NCBI GenBank assembly: GCA_037013495.1
Contig: CM072810.1
Span: forward strand, 52,190,843-52,254,842
Source of the DNA: Hippophae tibetana
Taxonomy: Eukaryota > Streptophyta > Magnoliopsida > Rosales > Elaeagnaceae
DNA: 64,000 nt
Direction of reading: 5' to 3'
Shown: piece after piece, positions 37,513 to 51,974 of the stretch
How the letters are laid out: each line of letters opens with the position of its first letter
Numbering within the stretch: the first letter of the stretch is position 1
The notes under the pieces: generated by a model
Seen by the model: only the letters and a program-made list of their open reading frames with translations
What the model was told of the DNA's origin: nothing
Databases searched by the model: none
Translations under genes and position numbers: made by a program

Positions 37513-39001
37513 GAAAGGTTACCCACAACAACAAACCCAGGGATGGTACTTACCTCGGTTGCATCATTCCGTCTCTTGTAAGCGAACTTCACATCGAACT
37601 TGTGCTTTTATGGGACACAAACCTGAGATCATGTTTTGATACCAAACATAGGAAAATAGCTAATCCTTCCTTCCTAAAGCGTAAGCTTTCAATACGGGAC
37701 GCTTGAACTGCCACCCTTAATCCCCGTTCAAAGCTCACAACAAGTCACGAGGATGTTACCCCCCGTGCACGACACAAGTCATTCTAAATGACACTTGGAA
37801 ACAACAAGGAAAGGTTACCCACAACAACAAACCCAGGGATAGATACTTACCTCGGTTCCATCATTCAGTCTGTTGTAAGCGAACTTCACCTCGAACTTGC
37901 GCTTTTATGGGATACAAATTCAGAGATCATGTTTTGATAACAAATATTGGAAGAATAGCTAATCCTTCCTTCCTAAAGCTTAAGCTTCCCATACGGGACG
38001 CGTGAACTGTCACCCTAAATCCTCGTTCAAAGATCACAACAACTCACGAGGCTATTACCCCCCGTGCAGGACACAAGTCATTCTAAATGACACTTGGAAA
38101 CAACATAGAAAGGTTACCCACAACAACAAACCCAGGGATGGTACTTACCTCGGTTGCATCATTCCAACTCTTGTAAGTGAACTTCACCTCTAACTTGTGC
38201 TTTTATGGGATACAAATCGGAGATCATATTTTGATACCAAACGTAGGAAAATAGGTAATCCTTCCTTCGTAAATCTTAAGCTTTCAATACGGGACGCTTG
38301 AACTGTCACCCTTAATCCTCGTTCAAAGCTCACAACAAGTCACGAGGATGTTACCCCCCCGTGCACGACACAAGTCATTCTAAATGACACTTGGAAACAA
38401 CATAGAAAGGTTACCCACAACAACAAACCCAGGGATGGATACTTACCTCGGTTGCATCATTCCGTCTCTTGTAAGCGAACTTCACCTCGAACTTGTGCTT
38501 TTATGGGATACAAATTCGGAGATCATGTTTTGATAACAAATATAGGAAAAATACCTAATCCTTCCTTCCTAAAGCTTAAGCTTCCCATACGGGACGCTTG
38601 AACTGTCACCCTTAATCCTCGTTCAAAGCTCACAGCAAGTCACGAGGATGTTACCCCCCCTTGCACGACACAAGTCATTCTAAATGACACTTGGAAACAA
38701 CAAGGAAAGGTTACTCACAACAACGAACCCAGGGATGGTACTTACCTCGGTTGCATCATTCCGTCTCTTGTAAGCGAACTTTACCTCGAACTTGTGCTTT
38801 TATGGGACACAAACCTGAGATCATGTTTTGATACCAAACATAGGAAAATAGCTAATCCTTCCTTCCAAAAGCTTAAGCTTTCAATATGGGACGCTTGAAC
38901 TATCACCCTTAATCCTCGTTCAAAGCTCACAACAAGTCACGAGGATGTTACCCCCCCGTGCACGACACAAGTCATTCTAAATGACACTCGGAAACAACAA
39001 G
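37513..39001 (+). repeat. 1489-bp five-monomer HOR unit, copy 2
   Basis: Exact tandem copy with few differences: GATAGATACTTACC for GATGGATACTTACC, CTTGCGC for CTTGTGC, and GTAAGTGAAC for GTAAGCGAAC. A third, rearranged copy begins at 39002 and lacks one monomer: the GATAACAAATATTGG spacing drops to about 1192 bp. Confidence 0.87.
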
Positions 39002-39074
39002 GAAAGGTTACCCACAACAACAAACCCAGGGATGGTACTTACCTCGGTTGCATCATTCCGTCTCTTGTAAGCGA

Positions 39075-41698
39075 ACTTCACCTCGAACATGTGCTTTTAT
39101 GGGATACAAATTCGGAGATCATGTTTTGATAACAAATATTGGAAAAATAGCTAATCCTTCCTTCCTAAAGCTTAAGCTTCCCATAAGGGACGCTTGAACT
39201 GTCACCCTTAATCCTCGTTCAAAGATCACAACAACTCACGAGGCTATTACCCCCCGTGCAGGACACAAGTCATTCTAAATGACACTTGGAAACAACAAAG
39301 AAAGGTTACCCACAACAACAAACCCAGGGATGGTACTTACCTCGGTTGCATCATTCCAACTCGTGTAAGCGAACTTCACCTCTAACTTGTGCTTTTATGG
39401 GATACAAATCGGAGATCATATTTTGATACCAACCGTAGGAAAATAGGTAATCCTTCCTTCCTAAATCTTAAGCTTTCAATACGGGACGCTTGAACTGTCA
39501 CCCTTAATCCTCGTTCAAAGCTCACAACAAGTCACGAGGATGTTACCCCCCCGTGCACGACACAAGTCATTCTAAATGACACTTGGAAACAACATAGAAA
39601 GGTTACCCACAACAACAAACCCAGGGATGGATACTTACCTCGGTTGCATCATTCCGTCTCTTGTAAGCGAACTTCACCTCGAACTTGTGCTTTTATGCTA
39701 TACAAATTCGGAGATCATGTTTTGATAACAAATATAGGAAAAATAGCTAATCCTTCCTTCCTAAAGCTTAAGCTTCCCATACGGGACGCTTGAACTGTCA
39801 CCCTTAATACTCGTTCAAAGCTCACAGCAAGTCACGAGGGTGTTACCCCCCCGTGCACGACACAAGTCAATCTAAATGACACTTGGAAACAACAAGGAAA
39901 GGTTACTCACAACAACGAACCCAGGGATGGTACTTACCTCGGTTGTATCATTCCGTCTCTTGTAAGCGAACTTTACCTCGAACTTGTGCTTTTATGGGAC
40001 ACAAACCTGAGATCATGTTTTGATACCAAACATAGGAAAATAGCTAATCCTTCCTTCCTAAAGCGTAAGCTTTCAATACGGGACGCTTGAACTGCCACCC
40101 TTAATCCTCGTTCAAAGCTCACAACAAGTCACGAGGATGTTACCCCCAGTGCACGACACAAGTCATTCTAAATGACACTTGGAAACAATAAAGAAAGGTT
40201 ACCCACAACAACGAACCCAAGGATGGTACTTACCTCGGTTGCATCATTCCGTCTCTTGTAAGCGAACTTCACCTCGAACTTGTGCTTTTATGGGATACAA
40301 ATTCGGAGATCATGTTTTGTTAACAAATATTGGAAAAATAGCTAATCCTTCCTTCCTAAAGCTTAAGCTTCCCATACGGGACGCTTTAACTGTCACCCTT
40401 AATCCTCGTTCAAAGATCACAACAACTCACGAGGCTATTACCCCCCGTGCACGACACAAGTCATTCTAAATGACACTTGGAAACAACATAGAAAGGTTAC
40501 CCACAACAACAAACTCAGGGATGGTACTTACCTCGGTTGCATCATTCCAACTCTTGTAAGCGAACTTCACCTCTAACTTGTGCTTTTATGGGATACAAAT
40601 CGGAGATCATATTTTGATACCAAACGTAGGAAAATAGGTAATCCTTCCTTCCTAAATCTTAAGCTTTCAATACGGGACGCTTTAACTGTCACCCTTAATC
40701 CTCTTTCAAAGCTCACAACAAGTCACGAGGATGTTACCCCCCCGTGCACGACACAAGTCATTCTAAATGACACTCGGAAACAACAAGGAAAGGTTACCCA
40801 CAACAACGTACCCAGGGATGGTACTTACCTCGGTTGCATCATTCCGTATCTTGTAAGCAAACTTCACCTCTAAGTTGTGCTTTTATGGGATACAAATCGG
40901 AGATCATGTTTTGATACCAAACATAGGAAAATAGCTAATCCTTCCTTCCAAAAGCTTAAACTTTTAATACGGGACGCTTGAACTGTCACCCTTAATCCTC
41001 GTTCAAAACTCACACCAAGTCACGAGGATGTTACCCCCCCGTGCACGACACAAGTCATTCTAAATGACACTTGGAAACAACATAGAAAGGTTACCCACAA
41101 CAACAAACCCAGGGATGGATACTTACCTCGGTTGCATCATTCTGTCTCTTGTAAGCGAACTTCACCTCGAACTTGTGCTTTTATGGGATACAAATTCGGA
41201 GATCATGTTTTGATAACAAATATTGGAAAAATAGCTAATCCTTCCTTCCTAAAGCTTAAGCTTCCCATACGGGACGCTTGAACTGCAACCCTTAATCCTC
41301 GTTCAAAGCTCACAACAAGTCACGAGGATGTTACCCCCCAGTGCACGACACAAGTCATTCTAAATGACACTTGGAAACAACAAGGAAAGGTTACCCACAA
41401 CAACGAACCCAGGGATGGTACTTACCTCGGTTGCATCATTCCATATCTTGTAAGCGAACTTTACCTCGAACTTGTGCTTTTATGGGACACAAACCTGAGA
41501 TCATGTTTTGATACCAAACATAGGAAAATAGCTAATCCTTCCTTCCAAAAGCTTAAGCTTTCAATAGGGGACGCTTGAACTGTCACCCTTAATCCTCGTT
41601 CAAAACTCACACCAAGTCACGAGGATGTTACCCCCATGCACGACACAAGTCATTCTAAATGACACATGGAAACAACATAGAAAGGTTACCCACAACAA
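39075..41698 (+). repeat. ~2.6-kb segment, copy 1 (5057-bp spacing)
   Basis: GTCACGAGGG (39831 and 44888), TTTTGTTAACAAATATTGG (near 40317 and 45374) and the AATAAAGAAAGG variant (40187 and 45244) all lie 5057 bp apart. Homology ends at about 41698/46755, where AACGAACCCAAGG meets AACAAACCCAGGG. Confidence 0.8.
40187..40192 (+). other. AATAAA hexamer created by a monomer variant (example copy)
   Basis: In several right-domain monomers, AACAAC is replaced by AACAAT before AAAG, giving AATAAA, the canonical polyadenylation hexamer. Another copy is at 45244-45249, and more follow near 47617, 52075, 56234 and 62188. No transcript is evident; chance is the default reading. Confidence 0.4.
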
Positions 41699-42634
41699 CG
41701 AACCCAAGGATGGTACTTACCTCGGTTGCATCATTCCGTCTCTTGTAAGCGAACTTCACCTCGAACTTGTGCTTTTATGGGACACAAATCGGAGATCATG
41801 TTTTGATACCAAACATAGGAAAATAGCTAATCCTTCCTTCCTAAAGCGTAAGCTTTCAATACGGGACGCTTGAACTGCCACCCTTAATCCTCGTTCAAAG
41901 CTCACAACAAGTCACGAGGATGTTACCCCCCGTGCACGACACAAGTCATTCTAAATGACACTTGGAAACAACAAGGAAAGGTTACCCACAACAACAAACC
42001 AAGGGATGGATACTTACCTCGGTTCCGTCATTCCGTCTGTTGTAAGCGAACTTCACCTCGAACTTGTGCTTTTATGGGATACAAATTCGGAGATCATGTT
42101 TTGATAACAAATATTGGAAAAATAGCTAATCCTTCCTTATTAAAGCTTAAGCTTCCCATAAGGGACGCTTGAACTGTCACCCTTAATCCTCGTTCAAAGA
42201 TCACAACAACTCACGAGGCTATTACCCCCCGTGCAGGACACAAGTCATTCTAAATGACACTTGGAAACAACATAGAAAGGTTACCCACAACAACAAACCC
42301 AGGGATGGTACTTACCTCGGTTGCATCATTCCAACTCGTGTAAGCGAACTTCACCTCTAACTTGTGCTTTTATGGGATACAAATCGGAGATCATATTTTG
42401 ATACCAACCATAGGAAAATAGGTAATCCTTCCTTCCTAAATCTTAAGCTTTCAATACGGGACGCTTGAACTGTCACCCTTAATCCTCGTTCAAAGCTCAC
42501 AACAAGTCACGAGGATGTTACCCCCCCGTGCACGACACAAGTCATTCTAAATGACACTTGGAAACAACATAGAAAGGTTACCCACAACAACAAACCCAGG
42601 GATGGATACTTACCTCGGTTGCATCATTCCGTCT
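40553..42634 (+). repeat. 2082-bp seven-monomer tandem duplication, copy 1
   Basis: Open frames and private variants at 40580 and 41625 return at 42662 and 43707, both 2082 bp on. The GGGGACGC variant (near 41566) also returns. The break lies within CTCTTGTAAGCGAAC, where TTCCAACTC and TTCCGTCTC monomers were joined. Confidence 0.87.
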
Positions 42635-44715
42635 CTTGTAAGCGAACTTCACCTCTAACTTGTGCTTTTATGGGATACAAATCGGAGATCATATTTTGAT
42701 ACCAAACGTAGGAAAATAGGTAATCCTTCCTTCCTAAATCTTAAGCTTTCAATACGGGACGCTTTAACTGTCACCCTTAATCCTCTTTCAAAGCTCACAA
42801 CAAGTCACGAGGATGTTACCCCCCCGTGCACGACACAAGTCATTCTAAATGACACTCGGAAACAACAAGGAAAGGTTACCCACAACAACGTACCCAGGGA
42901 TGGTACTTACCTCGGTTGCATCATTCCGTATCTTGTAAGCAAACTTCACCTCTAAGTTGTGCTTTTATGGGATACAAATCGGAGATCATGTTTTGATACC
43001 AAACATAGGAAAATAGCTAATCCTTCCTTCCAAAAGCTTAAACTTTCAATACGGGACGCTTGAACTGTCACCCTTAATCCTCGTTCAAAACTCACACCAA
43101 GTCACGAGGATGTTACCCCCCCGTGCACGACACAAGTCATTCTAAATGACACTTGGAAACAACATAGAAAGGTTACCCACAACAACAAACCCAGGGATGG
43201 ATACTTACCTCGGTTGCATCATTCTGTCTCTTGTAAGCGAACTTCACCTCGAACTTGTGCTTTTATGGGATACAAATTCGGAGATCATGTTTTGATAACA
43301 AATATTGGAAAAATAGCTAATCCTTCCTTCCTAAAGCTTAAGCTTCCCATACGGGACGCTTGAACTGCAACCCTTAATCCTCGTTCAAAGCTCACAACAA
43401 GTCACGAGGATGTTACCCCCCAGTGCACGACACAAGTCATTCTAAATGACACTTGGAAACAACAAGGAAAGGTTACCCACAACAACGAACCCAGGGATGG
43501 TACTTACCTCGGTTGCATCATTCCATATCTTGTAAGCGAACTTTACCTCGAACTTGTGCTTTTATGGGACACAAACCTGAGATCATGTTTTGATACCAAA
43601 CATAGGAAAATAGCTAATCCTTCCTTCCGAAAGCTTAAGCTTTCAATAGGGGACGCTTGAACTGTCACCCTTAATCCTCGTTCAAAACTCACACCAAGTC
43701 ACGAGGATGTTACCCCCATGCACGACACAAGTCATTCTAAATGACACATGGAAACAACATAGAAAGGTTACCCACAACAACGAACCCAAGGATGGTACTT
43801 ACCTCGGTTGCATCATTCCGTCTCTTGTAAGCGAACTTCACCTCGAACTTGTGCTTTTATGGGACACAAATCGGAGATCATGTTTTGATACCAAACATAG
43901 GAAAATAGCTAATCCTTCCTTCCTAAAGCGTAAGCTTTCAATACGGGACGCTTGAACTGCCACCCTTAATCCTCGTTCAAAGCTCACAACAAGTCACGAG
44001 GATGTTACCCCCCGTGCACGACACAAGTCATTCTAAATGACACTTGGAAACAACAAGGAAAGGTTACCCACAACAACAAACCAAGGGATGGATACTTACC
44101 TCGGTTCCGTCATTCCGTCTGTTGTAAGCGAACTTCACCTCGAACTTGTGCTTTTATGGGATACAAATTCGGAGATCATGTTTTGATAACAAATATTGGA
44201 AAAATAGCTAATCCTTCCTTATTAAAGCTTAAGCTTCCCATAAGGGACGCTTGAACTGTCACCCTTAATCCTCGTTCAAAGATCACAACAACTCACGAGG
44301 CTATTACCCCCCGTGCAGGACACAAGTCATTCTAAATGACACTTGGAAACAACATAGAAAGGTTACCCACAACAACAAACCCAGGGATGGTACTTACCTC
44401 GGTTGCATCATTCCAACTCGTGTAAGCGAACTTCACCTCTAACTTCTGCTTTTATGGGATAATAATCGGAGATCATATTTTGATACCAACCATAGGAAAA
44501 TAGGTAATCCTTCCTTCCTAAATCTTAAGCTTTCAATACGGGACGCTTGAACTGTCACCCTTAATCCTCGTTCAAAGCTCACAACAAGTCACTAGGATGT
44601 TACCCCCCCGTGCACGACACAACTCATTCTAAATGACACTTGGAAACAACATAGAAAGGTTACCCACAACAACAAACCCAGGGATGGATACTTACCTCGG
44701 TTGCATCATTCCGTC
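42635..44715 (+). repeat. 2082-bp seven-monomer tandem duplication, copy 2
   Basis: Near-identical copy. Differences cluster near its end: CTTCTGC, GGATAATAATCGG, CACTAGG and CAACTCATTC. Confidence 0.87.
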
Positions 44716-46755
44716 TCTTGTAAGCGAACTTCACCTCGAACTTGTGCTTTTATGGGATACAAATTCGGAGATCATGTTTTGATAACAAATATAGGAAAAA
44801 TAGCTAATCCTTCCTTCCTAAAGCTTAAGCTTCCCATACGGGACGCTTGAACTGTCACCCTTAATCCTCGTTCAAAGCTCACAGCAAGTCACGAGGGTGT
44901 TACCCCCCCGTGCACGACACAAGTCAATCTAAATGACACTTGGAAACAACAAGGAAAGGTTACTCACAACAACGAACCCAGGGATGGTACTTACCTCGGT
45001 TGTATCATTCCGTCTCTTGTAAGCGAACTTTACCTCGAACTTGTGCTTTTATGGGACACAAACCTGAGATCATGTTTTGATACCAAACATAGGAAAATAG
45101 CTAATCCTTCCTTCCTAAAGCGTAAGCTTTCAATACGGGACGCTTGAACTGCCACCCTTAATCCTCGTTCAAAGCTCACAACAAGTCACGAGGATGTTAC
45201 CCCCCGTGCACGACACAAGTCATTCTAAATGACACTTGGAAACAATAAAGAAAGGTTACCCACAACAACGAACCCAAGGATGGTACTTACCTCGGTTGCA
45301 TCATTCCGTCTCTTGTAAGCGAACTTCACCTCGAACTTGTGCTTTTATGGGATACAAATTCGGAGATCATGTTTTGTTAACAAATATTGGAAAAATAGCT
45401 AATCCTTCCTTCCTAAAGCTTAAGCTTCCCATACGGGACGCTTGAACTGTCACCCTTAATCCTCGTTCAAAGATCACAACAACTCACGAGGCTATTACCC
45501 CCCGTGCACGACACAAGTCATTCTAAATGACACTTGGAAACAACATAGAAAGGTTACCCACAACAACAAACTCAGGGATGGTACTTACCTCGGTTGCATC
45601 ATTCCAACTCTTGTAAGCGAACTTCACCTCTAACTTGTGCTTTTATGGGATACAAATCGGAGATCATATTTTGATACCAAACGTAGGAAAATAGGTAATC
45701 CTTCCTTCCTAAATCTTAAGCTTTCAATACGGGACGCTTTAACTGTCACCCTTAATCCTCTTTCAAAGCTCACAACAAGTCACGAGGATGTTACCCCCCC
45801 GTGCACGACACAAGTCATTCTAAATGACACTCGGAAACAACAAGGAAAGGTTACCCACAACAACGTACCCAGGGATGGTACTTACCTCGGTTGCATCATT
45901 CCGTATCTTGTAAGCAAACTTCACCTCTAAGTTGTGCTTTTATGGGATACAAATCGGAGATCATGTTTTGATACCAAACATAGGAAAATAGCTAATCCTT
46001 CCTTCCAAAAGCTTAACCTTTCAATACGGGACGCTTGAACTGTCACCCTTAATCCTCGTTCAAAACTCACACCAAGTCACGAGGATGTTACCCCCCCGTG
46101 CACGACACAAGTCATTCTAAATGACACTTGGAAACAACATAGAAAGGTTACCCACCACAACAAACCCAGGGATGGATACTTACCTCGGTTGCATCATTCC
46201 GTCTCTTGTAAGCGAACTTCACCTCGAACTTGTGCTTTTATGGGATACAAATTCGGAGATCATGTTTTGATAACAAATATTGGAAAAATAGCTAATCCTT
46301 CCTTCCTAAAGCTTAAGCTTCCCATACAGGACGCTTGAACTGCCACCCTTAATCCTCGTTCAAAGCTCACAACAAGTCACGAGGATGTTACCCCCCAGTG
46401 CACGACACAAGTCATTCTAAATGACACTTGGAAACAACAAGGAAAGGTTACCCACAACAACGAACCCAGGGATGGTACTTACCTCGGTTGCATCATTCCA
46501 TATCTTGTAAGCGAACTTTACCTCGAACTTGTGCTTTTATGGGACACAAACCTGAGATCATGTTTTGATACCAAACATAGGAAAATAGCTAATCCTTCCT
46601 TCCAAAAGCTTAAGCTTTCAATACGGGACGCTTGAACTGTCACCCTTAATCCTCGTTCAAAACTCACACCAAGTCACGAGGATGTTACCCCCATGCACGA
46701 CACAAGTCATTCTAAATGACACATGGAAACAACATAGAAAGGTTACCCACAACAA
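44132..46755 (+). repeat. ~2.6-kb segment, copy 2 (5057-bp spacing)
   Basis: Partner of 39075-41698, separated from it by the 2082-bp tandem pair. Noticed differences include ATGCTATAC in copy 1 against ATGGGATAC here, and CCACCACAAC here. Confidence 0.8.
45356..46755 (+). repeat. ~1.4-kb segment, copy 1 (2969-bp spacing)
   Basis: TTTTGTTAACAAATATTGG and the frame at 45637 recur 2969 bp downstream (48606). CCACCACAACAAACCC near 46153 also recurs near 49122. Confidence 0.78.
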
Positions 46756-46994
46756 CAAACCCAGGGATGGTACTTACCTCGGTTGCATCATTCCAACTCG
46801 TGTAAGCGAACTTCACCTCTAACTTGTGCTTTTATGGGATACAAATCGGAGATCATATTTTGATACCAACCGTAGGAAAATAGGTAATCCTTCCTTCCTA
46901 AATCTTAAGCTTTCAATACGGGACGCTTGAACTGTCACCCTTAATCCTCGTTCAAAGCTCACAACAAGTCACGAGGATGTTACCCCCCCGTGCA

Positions 46995-48077
46995 CGACAC
47001 AAGTCATTCTAAATGACACTTGGAAACAACAAGGAAAGGTTACCCACAACAACGAACCCAGGGATGGTACTTACCTCGGTTGCATCATTCCATATCTTGT
47101 AAGCGAACTTTACCTCGAACTTGTGCTTTTATGGGACACAAACCTGAGATCATGTTTTGATACCAAACATAGGAAAATAGCTAATCCTTCCTTCCAAAAG
47201 CTTAAGCTTTCAATACGGGACGCTTGAACTGTCACCCTTAATCCTCGTTCAAAACTCACACCAAGTCACGAGGATGTTACCCCCATGCACGACACAAGTC
47301 ATTCTAAATGACACATGGAAACAACATAGAAAGGTTACCCACAACAACGAACCCAAGGATGGTACTTACCTCGGTTGCATCATTCCGTCTCTTGTAAGCG
47401 AACTTCACCTCGAACTTGTGCTTTTATGGGACACAAATCGGAGATCATGTTTTGATACCAAACATAGGAAAATAGCTAATCCTTCCTTCCTAAAGCGTAA
47501 GCTTTCAATACGGGACGCTTGAACTGCCACCCTTAATCCTCGTTCAAAGCTCACAACAAGTCACGAGGATGTTACCCCCCGTGCACGACACAAGTCATTC
47601 TAAATGACACTTGGAAACAATAAAGAAAGGTTACCCACAACAACGAACCCAAGGATGGTACTTACCTCGGTTGCATCATTCCGTCTCTTGTAAGCGAACT
47701 TCACCTCGAACTTGTGCTTTTATGGGACACAAATCGGAGATCATGTTTTGATACCAAACATAGGAAAATAGCTAATCCTTCCTTCCTAAAGCGTAAGCTT
47801 TCAATACGGGACGCTTGAACTGCCACCCTTAATCCTCGTTCAAAGCTCACAACAAGTCACGAGGATGTTACCCTCCATGCACGACACAAGTCATTCTAAA
47901 TGTCACTTGGAAACAATAAAGAAAGGTTACCCACAACAACGAACGCAGGGATGGTACTTACCTCGGTTTCATCATTCCGTCTCTTGTAAGCGAACTTCAC
48001 CTCTAAGTTGTGCTTTTATGGGATACAAATCGGAGATCATGTTTTGATACCAAACATAGGAAAATAGCTAATCCTTC
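46995..48077 (+). repeat. ~1.1-kb segment, copy 1 (2377-bp spacing)
   Basis: The C5-ATGCACG monomer (47274), an AATAAAGAAAGG monomer and the CCCTCCATGCACG monomer (47865) recur in the same order 2377 bp on. They reappear at 49651 and 50242. Confidence 0.78.
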
Positions 48078-48324
48078 CTTGCTAAAGCTTAAGCTTTCAA
48101 TACGGGACGCTTGAACTGTCACCCTTAATCCTCGTTCAAAGCTCACAACAAGTCACGAGGATGTTACCCCCCCGTGCACGACACAAGTCATTCTAAATGA
48201 CACTTGGAAACAACAAGGAAATGTTACCCACAACAACAAACCCAGGGATGGATACTTACCTCGGTTGCATCATTCCGTCTGTTGTAAGCGAACTTCACCT
48301 CGAACTTGTGCTTTTATGGGATTC

Positions 48325-49724
48325 AAATTCGGAGATCATGTTTTGTTAACAAATATTGGAAAAATAGCTAATCCTTCCTTCCTAAAGCTTAAGCTTCCCA
48401 TACGGGACGCTTGAACTGTCACCCTTAATCCTCGTTCAAAGATCACAACAACTCACGAGGCTATTACCCCCCGTGCACGACACAAGTCATTCTAAATGAC
48501 ACTTGGAAACAACATAGAAAGGTTACCCACAACAACAAACTCAGGGATGGTACTTACCTCGGTTGCATCATTCCAACTCTTGTAAGCGAACTTCACCTCT
48601 AACTTGTGCTTTTATGGGATACAAATCGGAGATCATATTTTGATACCAAACGTAGGAAAATAGGTAATCCTTCCTTCCTAAATCTTAAGCTTTCAATACG
48701 GGACGCTTTAACTGTCACCCTTAATCCTCTTTCAAAGCTCACAACAAGTCACGAGGATGTTACCCCCCCGTGCACGACACAAGTCATTCTAAATGACACT
48801 CGGAAACAACAAGGAAAGGTTACCCACAACAACGTACCCAGGGATGGTACTTACCTCGGTTGCATCATTCCGTATCTTGTAAGCAAACTTCACCTCTAAG
48901 TTGTGCTTTTATGGGATACAAATCGGAGATCATGTTTTGATACCAAACATAGGAAAATAGCTAATCCTTCCTTCCAAAAGCTTAAACTTTCAATACGGGA
49001 CGCTTGAACTGTCACCCTTAATCCTCGTTCAAAACTCACACCAAGTCACGAGGATGTTACCCCCCCGTGCACGACACAAGTCATTCTAAATGACACTTGG
49101 AAACAACATAGAAAGGTTACCCACCACAACAAACCCAGGGATGGATACTTACCTCGGTTGCATCATTCAGTCTCTTGTAAGCGAACTTCACCTCGAACTT
49201 GTGCTTTTATGGGATACAAATTCGGAGATCATGTTTTGATAACAAATATTGGAAAAATAGCTAATCCTTCCTTCCTAAAGCTTAAGCTTCCCATACGGGA
49301 CGCTTGAACTGCCACCCTTAATCGTCGTTCAAAGCTCACAACAAGTCACGAGGATGTTACCCCCCAGTGCACGACACAAGTCATTCTAAATGACACTTGG
49401 AAACAACAAGGAAAGGTTACCCACAACAACGAACCCAGGGATGGTACTTACCTCGGTTGCATCATTCCATATCTTGTAAGCGAACTTTACCTCGAACTTG
49501 TGCTTTTATGGGACACAAACCTGAGATCATGTTTTGATACCAAACATAGGAAAATAGCTAATCCTTCCTTCCAAAAGCTTAAGCTTTCAATACGGGACGC
49601 TTGAACTGTCACCCTTAATCCTCGTTCAAAACTCACACCAAGTCACGAGGATGTTACCCCCATGCACGACACAAGTCATTCTAAATGACACATGGAAACA
49701 ACATAGAAAGGTTACCCACAACAA
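48325..49724 (+). repeat. ~1.4-kb segment, copy 2 (2969-bp spacing)
   Basis: Partner of 45356-46755. Beyond about 49724 it continues into the CGAACCCAAGG type, whereas the first copy switches at the same phase to the AACAAACCCAGGG and CCAACTCGTG type. Confidence 0.78.
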
Positions 49725-50454
49725 CGAACCCAAGGATGGTACTTACCTCGGTTGCATCATTCCGTCTCTTGTAAGCGAACTTCACCTCGAACTTGTGCTT
49801 TTATGGGACACAAATCGGAGATCATGTTTTGATACCAAACATAGGAAAATAGCTAATCCTTCCTTCCTAAAGCGTAAGCTTTCAATACGGGACGCTTGAA
49901 CTGCCACCCTTAATCCTCGTTCAAAGCTCACAACAAGTCACGAGGATGTTACCCCCCGTGCACGACACAAGTCATTCTAAATGACACTTGGAAACAATAA
50001 AGAAAGGTAACCCACAACAACGAACCCAAGGATGGTACTTACCTCGGTTGCATCATTCCGTCTCTTGTAAGCGAACTTCACCTCGAACTTGTGCTTTTAT
50101 GGGACACAAATCGGAGATCATGTTTTGATACCAAACATAGGAAAATAGCTAATCCTTCCTTCCTAAAGCGTAAGCTTTCAATACGGGACGCTTGAACTGC
50201 CACCCTTAATCCTCGTTCAAAGCTCACAACAAGTCACGAGGATGTTACCCTCCATGCACGACACAAGTCATTCTAAATGTCACTTGGAAACAATAAAGAA
50301 AGGTTACCCACAACAACGAACGCAGGGATGGTACTTACCTCGGTTTCATCATTCCGTCTCTTGTAAGCGAACTTCACCTCTAAGTTGTGCTTTTATGGGA
50401 TACAAATCGGATATCATGTTCTGATACCAAACATAGGAAAATAGCTAATCCTTC
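49372..50454 (+). repeat. ~1.1-kb segment, copy 2 (2377-bp spacing)
   Basis: Partner of 46995-48077. It has GAAAGGTAACCC near 50003 and GGATATCATGTTCTG near 50409 as private changes. Confidence 0.78.
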
Positions 50455-51974
50455 CTTCCAAAAGCTTAAGCTTCCCATACGGGACGCTTGAACTGTCACC
50501 CTTAATCCTCGTTCAAAGATCACAACAAGTCACGAGGTTGTTACCCCCCGTGCACGACACAAGTCATTCTAAATGACACTTGGAAACAACAAGGAAATGT
50601 TACTCACAACAACAAACCCAGGGATGGATACTTACCTCGGTTGCATCATTCCGTCTGTTGTAAGCGAACTTCACCTCGAACTTGTGCTTTTATGGGATTC
50701 AAATTCGGAGATCATGTTTAGATAACAAATATTGGAAAAATAGCTAATCCTTCCTTCCTAAAGCTTAAGCTTCCCATACGGGACGCTTGAACTGTCACCC
50801 TTAATCCTCGTTCAAAGATCACAACAAGTCACGAGGTTGTTACCCCCCGTGCACGACACAAGTCATTCTAAATGACACTTGGAAACAACATAGAACGGTT
50901 ACCCACAACAACAAACCCAGGGATGGTACTTACCTCGGTTGCATCATTCCAACTCTTGTAAGCGAACTTCACCTCTAACTTGTGCTTTTATGGGATACAA
51001 ATCGGAGATCATATTTTGATACCAAACCTAGGAAAATAGGTAATCCTTCCTTCCTAAATCTTAAGCTTTCAATACGGGACGCTTGAACTGTCACCCTTAA
51101 TCCTCTTTCAAAGCTCACAACAAGTCACGAGGATGTTACCCCCCCGTGCACGACACAAGTCATTCTAAATGACACTCGGAAACAACAAGGAAAGGTTACC
51201 CACAACAACGTACCCAGGGATGGTACTTACCTCGGTTGCATCATTCCGTCTCTTGTAAGCAAACTTCACCTCTAAGTTGTGCTTTTATGGGATACAAATC
51301 GGAGATCATGTTTTGATACCAAACATAGGAAAATAGCTAATCCTTCCTTCCAAAAGCTTAAACTTTCAATACGGGACGCTTGAACTGTCACCCTTAATCC
51401 TCGTTCAAAACTCACACCAAGTCACGAGGATGTTACCCCCCCGTGCACGACACAAGTCATTCTAAATGACATTTGGAAACAACATAGAAAGGTTACCCAC
51501 AACAACAAACCCAGGGATGGATACTTACCTCGGTTGCATCATTCCGTCTCTTGTAAGCGAACTTCACCTCGAACTTGTGCTTTTATGGGATACAAATTCG
51601 GAGATCATGTTTTGATAACAAATATTGGAAAAATAGCTAATCCTTCCTTCCTAAAGCTTAAGCTTTCCATACGGGACGCTTGAACTCCCACCCTTAATCC
51701 TCGTTCAAAACTCACACCAAGTCACGAGGATGTTACCCCCATGCACGACACAAGTCATTCTAAATGACACATGGAAACAACATAGAAAGGTTACCCACAA
51801 CAACGAACCCAAGGATGGTACTTACCTCGGTTGCATCATTCCGTCTCTTGTAAGCGAACTTCAACTCGAACTTGTGCTTTTATGGGACACAAATCGGAGA
51901 TCATGTTTTGATACCAAACATAGGAAAATAGCTAATCCTTCCTTCCTAAAGCGTAAGCTTTCAATACGGGACGC

